From Ignavibacteriales bacterium (GTDB lineage: Bacteria; Bacteroidota; Ignavibacteria; Ignavibacteriales; Melioribacteraceae), in assembly GCA_016929735.1 (NCBI GenBank), contig JAFGID010000145.1, forward strand, positions 1 to 12,026: 12,026 bases of DNA, in the 5' to 3' direction. The notes below the pieces were generated by a model, which had not been told where the DNA came from, ran no database searches, and saw nothing but the letters and a program-made list of their open reading frames with translations. Position numbers and translations under genes: made by a program. Of the stretch, positions 1-5,655 are shown piece after piece. How positions within the stretch are numbered: position 1 is the stretch's first letter; every line of letters begins with the position of its first letter.

Positions 1-932
1 CCATCGAAACCAAATCCGAAATCCCCATTAGCGTCATAAAAATATTGTTTACTGTTAAACGTTGTCATGCTTTCTTCTTCTCTAGTACCTGGCATATATC
101 TCTTTCTATAATCCAATCCGATTGTAGCACTGTACCAATTGTTCTTATAAACCATGAGTATATCGCCACTGTATTTATCATTTAATCCACCGCTAAGATT
201 TATAACTCCACTTATTCCTGTACTCTGGTCTTTTTTCAAAATAACATTTATTACCCCTGCGGTACCCGAAGGATCATATTTCGCACTTGGGTTTGTGATT
301 ATTTCAATTCTGTCAATGCTGCTGGCGGGCAATTGCTCAAGTGCTTCCTGCGATTCTAAAATTGTTGGTCGTCCATCAATAAGAACTTGAAAACTGCCAC
401 TGCCACGAAGAGAAACGTTTCCTTCAATATCAACAGTAATAGACGGTACATTTTCAAGAACATCGATTGCGGTGCCAGAAATAACAGAAGGTAAATCAGC
501 AAGGTTGATAACTTTTTTATCTATGTCATAACTAAGAGTTGGTCGCTGTCCCTCAACAATAACATTATCTAAATCAATTGCATCTGCAACTAAAACGATT
601 TCACCAAGGTTAACTTGCATTGCACCTTTATTTAATTCAACATTATCAATTGTTTGTTTTGCAAATCCCATAAACTGAACATAAATATAATATTTCCCGG
701 GAAATACTTTTGTAAGTTGAAAATTTCCTTCTTTATCAGAAATTGTTCCGGTTACTTGGGAACTGTCAGCTTGCTTAAATAAAATAATGTTAGCATATTC
801 AACAGGTGTTTTACCTTCTGAATTGAGAACTATGCCCGATATTGTTCCACCTTGAAAACCGCTTCTATCCTGTGCATTCAAAACAGAAAGAAATAAAATT
901 AACAGCATTGCATAAAGATTTAACTTTTTCAT
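1..932 (-). CDS. TonB-dependent outer-membrane receptor, OMP_b-brl_3 type (N-terminal 310 residues, cut by window edge)
   Basis: This is the N-terminal part of an outer-membrane beta-barrel receptor; the gene continues past base 1. The frame reads from an ATG preceded by GGAG at a good Shine-Dalgarno distance. Residues 1-20 (MKKLNLYAMLLILFLSVLNA) are a signal peptide. Residues about 30-115 form a carboxypeptidase-regulatory-like beta-sandwich (SGIVLNSEGKTPVEYANI, GNFQL, PGKYYIYVQFMGF). Residues about 125-235 are a TonB plug (VLENVPSITVDIEGNVSLRG, VLIDGRPT, IERIEII-like, NPSAKYDPSGTAGVINVILKK), after which barrel strands begin. In this family the substrate is usually unknown, and some members export or assemble rather than import. 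It lies downstream of a histidine kinase on the same strand, 123 bp away, and behind a promoter region duplicated from that of the response regulator. That makes it the likely target of the two-component system. The family call is firm; the substrate is unknown. Confidence 0.9.
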   Translation of the reverse strand, partial: MKKLNLYAMLLILFLSVLNAQDRSGFQGGTISGIVLNSEGKTPVEYANIILFKQADSSQVTGTISDKEGNFQLTKVFPGKYYIYVQFMGFAKQTIDNVELNKGAMQVNLGEIVLVADAIDLDNVIVEGQRPTLSYDIDKKVINLADLPSVISGTAIDVLENVPSITVDIEGNVSLRGSGSFQVLIDGRPTILESQEALEQLPASSIDRIEIITNPSAKYDPSGTAGVINVILKKDQSTGISGVINLSGGLNDKYSGDILMVYKNNWYSATIGLDYRKRYMPGTREEESMTTFNSKQYFYDANGDFGFGFD

Positions 933-954
933 TTTTCTCCAATAAAAATTAATT

Positions 955-985
955 TTTTGTCTTGTTAGATTGATTTTGTCTTGTT
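955..985 (-). repeat. 12-bp direct repeat in the receptor leader
   Basis: The 12-mer TTTTGTCTTGTT occurs exactly at 955-966 and 974-985 (read as AACAAGACAAAA in the direction of the gene), 19 bp apart. It lies 23-53 bp upstream of the receptor ATG, inside the presumed transcribed leader. It could be a second regulatory site or a chance low-complexity repeat. Confidence 0.4.
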
Positions 986-1002
986 TAGTTTCTATTTTTT
1001 AT

Positions 1003-1054
1003 TTTTCATAATTCAAATCTAAAATAGGATTTTGTAGAAATGTTGTAGTTTAAT
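1003..1054 (-). promoter_or_regulatory. Receptor promoter with 11-bp-spaced CTACAA direct repeat
   Basis: On the minus strand, CTACAA begins at 1048 and again at 1037, exactly 11 bp apart. This is the arrangement typical of sites for OmpR/PhoB-family dimers. Ten bases after the second copy comes TAGATTTG (1021-1014), a perfect TAnnTTTG -7 box; no TTG -33 element is visible where one would be expected. The region begins directly behind the kinase stop codon and matches 3004-3055 at 44 of 52 positions without gaps. The expected transcript start is near 1009, giving a leader of about 77 nt. Regulation by the adjacent response regulator is inferred. Confidence 0.65.
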
Positions 1055-1055
1055 A

Positions 1056-2324
1056 TTATTCTATCGTGAAAATATGTTTATCGTCACAATAAGAATACCT
1101 TACTTCCAAATTATTCAACTCGCAAATTTTCTTAACAATTGCTAATCCTAATCCAATTGCACCTTTCTCATGGTCAGTATGATAAAAACGCTCAAATAAT
1201 TTATCGGCTGAGAAATTCAATATCTCTCCATAATTACTTATTTCAAATTTTTTCTCAGTTGTCTTAATTTCAATAGCACCCTTATTCGAGCCATAAGTAA
1301 TTGCATTACGAACTAAATTTTTTATAATAATATCAAACAAATACGGGTCAATAAATAATGTGTGTTTATCTGATAAATCAGTTTCTATTTTTATTTCTTT
1401 AAGGTCGAGCAATTCGCTTACGGCAGAGATGTGCTTTTCAATAAGTTCTTTTGTATTTATGTGTCTTCTGTTCGTAAATTCCTCGTTTTCTATCTTTGTC
1501 AATAAATTTAAAGTGTTTCCAAGTTTGGACAAATGGTTTGTCTGGTCATAAATCGTTTTTATAGTATCTGAATATTTATTCATCGTTGAATCATCCGATA
1601 TTAGATTTTCCGTTTTGCTTCTTATTATAGATAGCGGTGTCTGAATTTCGTGAGCCATATTTTCCGTATATTCTTTAAGATGGCGGTAATCTTCTTCAAT
1701 TCTTCCAAGCATCTGATAAAATGTGTCCTGCATTCTTTTGAATTCTTTCGTCGTAGTATTAATCTTTGTCAATTCAGACGCACTCCCCACCTTAAAAGTT
1801 TTCATTGTTTCTAAAATTCTGTTGAATGGTCTAAACAAATAACCCGAAATAAATAAATTGAACAAAACTATAATCCCAGCAAGAATAAAAAACGCAGGGA
1901 TAAGCGTTCTAAAAATATCATCTTTCAACCTGATATAATCATCAATAGGCACAGGGAGTTCAAGCCTGTAATATTTGTCTTGTGCTTTTATTACCGTTGT
2001 CTTCTTTCTAAACATCATTTCTTTGTCACGTGTAGCGTCATAAATAAGTGTGTCGGAAATTATTGGGAATTTACTTGTGTCGGGTTTCTCGGATAATTCT
2101 GCAACAATTGTTACTGGAGGTAATCTATCTAAGGGTTTTCCTTTTTCAATAAAATTTTTAATTCTATGCTCGAACATATGATAACGCATATCCAATTCCT
2201 TTTTAATAAACTCATTAGATTCACTTAACATAAATAGAGCAACAATTAAAAATGTGGTGAAAGTAAATATTAAATAAATAAAGGTAGTTTTTGTTAATAA
2301 TTTAATTGTTCTTTGTTTTGCCAT
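1056..2324 (-). CDS. Sensor histidine kinase of two-component system (RprX-like organisation)
   Basis: This is an inner-membrane sensor kinase that phosphorylates the response regulator encoded immediately upstream. Membrane segments lie at about residues 13-32 and 140-160. They flank a periplasmic sensor of about 105 residues with no recognised domain. A HAMP-like linker with coiled coil follows (165-215), then HisKA with phospho-acceptor H225 (AHEIQTPLSIIR), and a HATPase_c domain with N box NLVRNAITYG (336-345), F box LFERFYHTD and G box GLGLAIV (391-397). The G1 box is degenerate: the usual DxGxG is SNYG (363-366), as is common in Bacteroidetes kinases of this type. The start is supported by AGAGG lying inside the last codons of the regulator gene; only 5 bp separate the two genes, so they are co-transcribed. 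The signal is unknown; envelope stress or a receptor substrate is plausible. Confidence 0.93.
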   Translation of the reverse strand: MAKQRTIKLLTKTTFIYLIFTFTTFLIVALFMLSESNEFIKKELDMRYHMFEHRIKNFIEKGKPLDRLPPVTIVAELSEKPDTSKFPIISDTLIYDATRDKEMMFRKKTTVIKAQDKYYRLELPVPIDDYIRLKDDIFRTLIPAFFILAGIIVLFNLFISGYLFRPFNRILETMKTFKVGSASELTKINTTTKEFKRMQDTFYQMLGRIEEDYRHLKEYTENMAHEIQTPLSIIRSKTENLISDDSTMNKYSDTIKTIYDQTNHLSKLGNTLNLLTKIENEEFTNRRHINTKELIEKHISAVSELLDLKEIKIETDLSDKHTLFIDPYLFDIIIKNLVRNAITYGSNKGAIEIKTTEKKFEISNYGEILNFSADKLFERFYHTDHEKGAIGLGLAIVKKICELNNLEVRYSYCDDKHIFTIE

Positions 2325-2329
2325 AATTT

Positions 2330-3010
2330 TTAATCCTCTGATAAAAATTTGTAACCCATACCATACATTGCTTTAATATAATTCTTCCCACCTGCATCAA
2401 TAATCTTTTTCCTTAAATTTTTTATGTGATTATAAACGAAATCAAAATTATCAGCTTGGTCTATCTGGTCACCCCAAAGATATTCGGCAATACTTTCACG
2501 CGTTAAAATCTTTTTGGGATTATGCATAAAGAAAAACAATAAATCAAATTCTTTTTTTGTCAATTTTAGTTTTTCATTTTTTACATAAACATCTGAGTTA
2601 AGAATATCAATTTTTAATTCATCAACTTCCAAGATGTTGTTTCGTTTTTCGCTCTTTCTTCTTTGAATTGAATGTAATCTTGCAATCAATTCAGCTTTAT
2701 GAAATGGTTTAGTCATATAATCATCAGCCCCAATATTCAGCCCTTTTACTTTGTCATCAATTGAATCGCGAGCTGTAAGTATTAAAACGCCCATTTCAAT
2801 ATTTTCATTTTTGATTTTCTCTATTAAATCTAATCCGCTTCCATCGGGCAGTCCTAAATCAACTATTGCAACATCATAATTGTAAAGTGCTATTTTCTCA
2901 TTAGCACCTCCCAAATTTTCCACCCACTCGACCAGAAAGCCGGATTCTTTCAGAAATAGCTTAATATCTCGGGCTAATACCTTGTTGTCTTCAACTAATA
3001 AAATTTTCAT
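2330..3010 (-). CDS. OmpR/PhoB-family response regulator
   Basis: This is a transcription regulator of 226 residues with a receiver domain (1-115) and a winged-helix DNA-binding domain (about 127-224). Receiver residues are intact: acidic pair E7-D8, phospho-acceptor D51 (VAIVDLGLPDGSG), T79 (LTA) and K101 (TKPF). The winged helix contains KLTKKEFDLLFFFM, an unusual DNFDFVYNHIKNLRKKI recognition region like that of Bacteroidetes RprY-type regulators, and the wing MYGMGYKF. It is the first gene of an operon with the kinase. The start codon lies only 4 nt after a TAnnTTTG box, so its mRNA may begin at or next to the ATG (leaderless); no Shine-Dalgarno sequence is present. The same upstream sequence precedes the receptor gene downstream of the kinase, which suggests autoregulation and direct control of that receptor. 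Confidence 0.95.
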   Translation of the reverse strand: MKILLVEDNKVLARDIKLFLKESGFLVEWVENLGGANEKIALYNYDVAIVDLGLPDGSGLDLIEKIKNENIEMGVLILTARDSIDDKVKGLNIGADDYMTKPFHKAELIARLHSIQRRKSEKRNNILEVDELKIDILNSDVYVKNEKLKLTKKEFDLLFFFMHNPKKILTRESIAEYLWGDQIDQADNFDFVYNHIKNLRKKIIDAGGKNYIKAMYGMGYKFLSED

Positions 3011-3055
3011 AATTCAAAATTAAAAAATGATTTTGTAGAAATTTAGTTTTTTAAT
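3004..3055 (-). promoter_or_regulatory. Response-regulator promoter, duplicate of the receptor promoter
   Basis: The minus-strand box TAATTTTG (3022-3015) matches TAnnTTTG. Just upstream is ATTTCTACAAAATC (3042-3029), identical to 1041-1028. The segment continues through TTTGAATTATGAAAA, identical in both copies and here including the regulator's own start codon. The upstream CTACAA half-site seen in the other copy is less well kept here. No TTG -33 element is visible, which fits an activator-dependent promoter. The predicted transcript start coincides with or touches the ATG. Confidence 0.6.
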
Positions 3056-3196
3056 GGTTTTTATTTGCGATTAGTTCTTTGTTTATTACTTGGAAGAATT
3101 GGTGTATTGGTGAATTTAATTTAGTGTTTTAATTTTCCGTATTTATAATTCGGAGATTATGTTTACTTTTACGTCTGATTTTTCAAATCTTGCGTT

Positions 3197-3757
3197 TCAC
3201 CTCTCACCTACTGTGTATAGCGTTTTCAAAATTAAATCCGTTGCAGATTTAAGATTGCGACAAATTGTGATGTTCTCTCTGACTTCTTTTGGGATATCCA
3301 CAAGGTGTTTATTGCCATGCCCAGTCAACAAATATATTCCCTTTGCTTTGGAATTAATTGCAAGCTCAACATCACTGAGATGATCACCGATTACAAAAGA
3401 GTATTTCAAATCTATTGGGTAGTTCTTTTTGGCTTTGTTGATAAAATAAGTGTTTGGTTTTCTGCATTTGCAATTATCATTTTTATGATGTGGGCAATAG
3501 TAAATTTCCTGAATATTTATTTTATTTTGTTTTAACACTAATTTAATATAATAATGAACATTTTCAACTTGTTCTTTTCTTAAGACACCTTGTGAAATTC
3601 CTGGTTGGTTTGTAATAATGAACAATAAATAATTTTTCTCTAATCTACGAAGACAATCAAAAGTATAAGAATAAAACTCTACTTTATCAGCCGATCCGAT
3701 GTTTCCTTTATCCTTTATTATTGTGCCATCTCTATCTAAAAATATTGCGGGTTTCAT
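3197..3757 (-). CDS. HAD-superfamily phosphatase, GmhB-like (D-glycero-D-manno-heptose 1,7-bisphosphate 7-phosphatase type)
   Basis: This is a 186-residue HAD phosphatase of the GmhB/HisB-N type. The catalytic loop is FLDRDGT (nucleophile D8, acid/base D10) and motif II is TNQPGI (49-54). The metal-binding loop CPHHKNDNCKCRKP puts C88, H90, C96 and C98 in place for the zinc site of GmhB proteins, followed by K100. Motif IV is GDHLSD (D125, D129). GmhB removes the 7-phosphate in the ADP-heptose route to LPS inner core; no other heptose gene is visible, so the substrate is not proven. The ATG at 3757 is preferred over a GTG at 3763, because AGGTGA sits 2 nt before it and it lies 2 nt after the stop of the upstream gene. 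The two are therefore translationally coupled. The N-terminal region between motifs (GNIGSADKVEFYSYT) is somewhat divergent. Confidence 0.87.
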   Translation of the reverse strand: MKPAIFLDRDGTIIKDKGNIGSADKVEFYSYTFDCLRRLEKNYLLFIITNQPGISQGVLRKEQVENVHYYIKLVLKQNKINIQEIYYCPHHKNDNCKCRKPNTYFINKAKKNYPIDLKYSFVIGDHLSDVELAINSKAKGIYLLTGHGNKHLVDIPKEVRENITICRNLKSATDLILKTLYTVGER

Positions 3758-3759
3758 GG

Positions 3760-4326
3760 TCACCTGTTATAAACGTTTGTGCTTTTTTTCTTATCAATCA
3801 AATACTCTTCATGAACTTGCTTGACATCTTCAATAGTATAGAACGCTGTCGGATTATTTATTTTCAAGATATCAATAAACTGTTTAGCCTGATTTCTTCG
3901 TATAGTTGAAAAGATCATTTTAACAGGTTGTTCCATACCCATTGCATCAACTTGCGTAAATCGGAAACCATTTTCTTTTAATAAACCGAATGATTCCTCC
4001 GATTCTTTCTGGAAAATAACTCGTATCACAACAAAACCCATTGACAGTTTTTTCTCAATATAAATTCCAAATACATTGCCCGAAGCAAAACCTGCTGCAA
4101 AAACAAAGTAGTAATAAAGATTATCTATCTTTGCAATTATTTGACTGATTGCAAGTAACCAGACAAAAGATTCAAAAAAACCGAATATGAAAGCCGGAAG
4201 TTTCAATCCTTTGGTTGCAAGAATTATTCTCATAATTCCAAGCGATTGGTCAAATACCCTAGCAAGAAAAATCAATAGCGGCAAAATTACATAAGCGTAA
4301 AGGTCGAAGTTTGAAAATATTTCCAT
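3760..4326 (-). CDS. UPF0316 membrane protein (DUF5698 + DUF2179)
   Basis: This is an integral membrane protein of unknown function, related to B. subtilis YebE. Three hydrophobic segments (about residues 9-26, 42-62 and 68-88) carry the family signature: a short acidic or aromatic N-terminus, LGIMRIILATKGLKLPAF, and then FFESFVWLLAISQI. The soluble C-terminal part (about 98-172) fits DUF2179, with KENGFRFTQVDAMG and IFSTIRRNQAKQFIDILKINNPTAFYTIEDVKQV; DUF2179 also occurs in YitT-like proteins and may bind a small ligand. The length (188) is typical. The stop codon is 2 nt before the start of the gmhB-like gene. The start has no obvious Shine-Dalgarno sequence; a TATTTTTG box lies at 4379-4372 upstream. 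A shared role with the phosphatase is suggested only by the coupling. Confidence 0.88.
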   Translation of the reverse strand: MEIFSNFDLYAYVILPLLIFLARVFDQSLGIMRIILATKGLKLPAFIFGFFESFVWLLAISQIIAKIDNLYYYFVFAAGFASGNVFGIYIEKKLSMGFVVIRVIFQKESEESFGLLKENGFRFTQVDAMGMEQPVKMIFSTIRRNQAKQFIDILKINNPTAFYTIEDVKQVHEEYLIDKKKSTNVYNR

Positions 4327-4371
4327 AATGTCGAAAAAGATTTTTATTGAAATAATTTAATATTACGAATG

Positions 4372-4379
4372 CAAAAATA
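4372..4379 (-). promoter_or_regulatory. Possible -7 box for the UPF0316-phosphatase operon
   Basis: Read on the minus strand this is TATTTTTG, a match to TAnnTTTG, about 46 bp before the UPF0316 start codon. No TTG is found at the usual -33 distance. In such AT-rich DNA a single box is weak evidence. The rest of the 221-bp gap (4327-4547) shows no gene or strong hairpin. Confidence 0.3.
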
Positions 4380-4547
4380 ATCAAAAGGCAGGAGATAAGA
4401 ATTATTCTGAAATAGTATTTTTAATTCTTATTGATAGATCATATAGAATATAGCTGCAGTATTTTTATTTCGTTCTTTAAAGGCAATTTGTTAAAACTAA
4501 TTATAGTAGCTATACAGATTTCCTTTTTAAAACGGTTTCCAATTAAT

Positions 4548-4883
4548 TTAGTTAGATACGAGTTTTTTTAATTTTTTTATTAAATAATTGTTTAGACTAT
4601 CTCCTTCATTTATTGCTTTTAATGCAAGAATTTTATGCAATTCAGAACCAGTGCGAAGTACAAATTTACCTGAATAATTCTTGTTTGTTGGTTCTGGTAA
4701 AGGGAGTTTGTCTTCTTTATATATTTCTAACCATTCATCTAATATGCTGCACAATTCTTGATATACTTTTACCTCATCTTTACCGTGACAGCACTTTCCG
4801 AGCCAACCAGGAATTGAGCCGACATAACATCCATCTTCTTCAGACCATTCAACAATTTTAAGAAATTGATTATTGTGATTCAC
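4548..4883 (-). CDS. hicB: HicB-family antitoxin
   Basis: This is the antitoxin of a type II HicAB pair. Residues 6-60 form the partly degraded RNase-H-like HicB fold (FLKIVEWSEEDGCYVGSIPGWLGKCCHGKDEVKVYQELCSILDEWLE), which masks the toxin. Residues about 72-108 (KFVLRTGSELHKILALKAINEGDSLNNYLIKKL) form a ribbon-helix-helix DNA-binding domain used for autorepression. Its ATG overlaps the hicA stop in a 4-bp ATGA junction, so translation is coupled and the toxin is encoded first, as is usual for hicAB. The complete RHH domain makes self-regulation at the direct repeat upstream of hicA likely. At 111 residues it is a normal length. Confidence 0.9.
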   Translation of the reverse strand: MNHNNQFLKIVEWSEEDGCYVGSIPGWLGKCCHGKDEVKVYQELCSILDEWLEIYKEDKLPLPEPTNKNYSGKFVLRTGSELHKILALKAINEGDSLNNYLIKKLKKLVSN

Positions 4884-5074
4884 TTTGTAACCTCTTCGAT
4901 TTTTTGTCTAACTAATTTTTCTTGATATGGTTTTGCATCGTGTCCTAGCTGACCGGATAATGTTAATGCTATACCACAGGGATGGAGAAAATTCCTATGA
5001 CTACCTTTACCCCCACGATTAACAAAACCAGCCTTTTCTAATTCTTTGATTAACTCACGGATTTTTTTTGGCAT
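4880..5074 (-). CDS. hicA: HicA-family mRNA interferase toxin
   Basis: This is a small toxin of 64 residues that cleaves mRNA when freed from HicB. It has the double-stranded-RNA-binding-like HicA fold: KKIRELIKELEKAGFVNRGGKGSHRNFLHPCG, with the catalytic histidine at H26 in GKGSHRNF, followed by ALTLSGQLGHDAKPYQEKLVRQKIEEV. All family landmarks are present, so the toxin is likely functional. The ATG at 5074 is preferred; a TTG two codons upstream is possible but lies inside the promoter region. There is no Shine-Dalgarno sequence. The start is only 4 bp from an 11-bp tandem repeat, so the transcript leader must be very short or absent. Confidence 0.92.
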   Translation of the reverse strand: MPKKIRELIKELEKAGFVNRGGKGSHRNFLHPCGIALTLSGQLGHDAKPYQEKLVRQKIEEVTK

Positions 5075-5078
5075 ATAC

Positions 5079-5100
5079 AATAATACTAAAATGATACTAA
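5079..5100 (-). repeat. 11-bp tandem direct repeat at the hicAB promoter (candidate HicB operator)
   Basis: On the minus strand TTAGTATCATT (5100-5090) is followed directly by TTAGTATTATT (5089-5079), with 10 of 11 bases the same. The second copy overlaps TATTATTG, one base away from TAnnTTTG, lying 3 nt before the hicA ATG. A repressor bound here would block the promoter. An operator role is inferred from position and from the RHH domain of HicB. Confidence 0.45.
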
Positions 5101-5202
5101 ATATTCAATATCTATTTATTTTTTTCTTAACAAATTGAATGAATTATTCTTAAAATCTTTTTTTATTGTAATTTTATATTCAAAATTAGAATTTCAACAA
5201 TT

Positions 5203-5315
5203 AGTAAAGGTTGCATAGTAAATCAGGAATATAAATAATAATAGAGAAAATCGCTATATGGATGCCGAAGGCGAAAACTCTTTTGGCTTAAATCACTTGC
5301 TATGCACTTCTTACT
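5203..5315. repeat. Imperfect terminal inverted repeats around about 81 bp
   Basis: AGTAAAGGTTGCATAG at 5203-5218 faces the reverse complement of 5300-5315 (AGTAAGAAGTGCATAG), matching at 12 of 16 positions including an exact TGCATAG end. The enclosed 81 bp include a more GC-rich patch with the small hairpin GCCGAAGGC at 5263-5271. No target-site duplication was found. It may be a decayed miniature element, or chance. Confidence 0.25.
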
Positions 5316-5319
5316 TATA

Positions 5320-5523
5320 TTAATAATTTCCCACAAGCACACCGTGAGAATTTAAACGAAAAATTTCTATATCAGATTTTTTGTTTTTGCTTGGATTATA
5401 TAAAGCACTTTTTAGAACATCATTTATTACTGTTTGAGCACCATTAATTTCAAAAATCATAAATTGTATCGTAGGGTAAAAAGAAGTTGCCAAATTCAAA
5501 TTAAGTTCTTGTGGGCTATAAAA
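5320..5523 (-). pseudogene. Short remnant-like reading frame of unknown family
   Basis: The minus strand is open for 67 codons before the TAA at 5322-5320, and reads with protein-like composition. It begins after an in-frame stop as FYSPQELNLNLATSF and ends IEIFRLNSHGVLVGNY. The only internal ATG (5460) would give a 46-residue product starting MIFEINGAQTVINDV. No Shine-Dalgarno sequence or promoter is seen. It may be the C-terminal tail of a lost gene or a real small protein; I do not recognise the family. The plus-strand frame opposite it has a basic, low-complexity composition and is not preferred. Confidence 0.3.
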
Positions 5524-5545
5524 TTAATTATATTCAATTTCAGCG

Positions 5546-5576
5546 TTGGCGACATTTCTAAAACTATTCTCGCCAA
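5546..5576. repeat. 7-bp inverted repeat upstream of the carbonic-anhydrase-like gene
   Basis: TTGGCGA (5546-5552) and TCGCCAA (5570-5576) are perfect reverse complements separated by 17 bp. The right arm lies 19 bp upstream of the TATCTTTG box, about where a -33 element or an operator would be. It is also one of the few GC-containing patches in the gap. Confidence 0.4.
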
Positions 5577-5595
5577 ATTATTATCAATATTTTAT

Positions 5596-5603
5596 TATCT
5601 TTG
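5596..5603 (+). promoter_or_regulatory. -7 promoter box for the carbonic-anhydrase-like/lipoprotein operon
   Basis: TATCTTTG is a perfect TAnnTTTG match, 52 bp before the start codon. The expected transcript start is near 5609, giving a leader of about 45 nt. No clear TTG lies at -33; the right arm of an inverted repeat sits there instead. Confidence 0.5.
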
Positions 5604-5655
5604 CAAAAGAATTTATTATTGAAAAAAATAAATTAATCAAAATTAAAAATTTCTT

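Larger units (their letters stand above)
5101..5655. other. 555-bp gap without a confident gene
   Basis: No complete gene of recognised family lies here. The stretch holds, in order: plain AT-rich DNA upstream of hicA; an imperfect inverted-repeat pair (5203-5218 and 5300-5315); a short minus-strand reading frame that looks like a gene remnant (5320-5523); a 7-bp inverted repeat (5546-5576); and a TATCTTTG promoter box (5596-5603) for the carbonic-anhydrase-like gene. The mixture of fragments beside a toxin-antitoxin pair looks like a small site of past insertion and decay. Confidence 0.5.

Noticed and set aside
154..390. Plus-strand open frame opposite the left receptor gene
   Set aside because: The minus strand has clear plug-domain motifs here; the plus frame is a shadow with no family features. 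The same applies to the plus frames at 1360-1551, 3159-3383, 3305-3535, 3721-3909, 4613-4861 and 10972-11226.
3098..3112. Tandem ATTGGTG repeat (8-bp period) upstream of the response regulator
   Set aside because: Only two short copies in AT-rich DNA, with no second location in the window and no clear tie to the promoter.
3132..3160. Possible hairpin TCCG/CGGA after the phosphatase gene as a terminator
   Set aside because: A 4-bp stem with an 11-nt loop is too weak to call.
5434..5622. Plus-strand 62-codon frame in the gap
   Set aside because: Composition is basic and low-complexity, and there is no ribosome site. It runs through the TATCTTTG promoter box and lies opposite the more protein-like minus frame.
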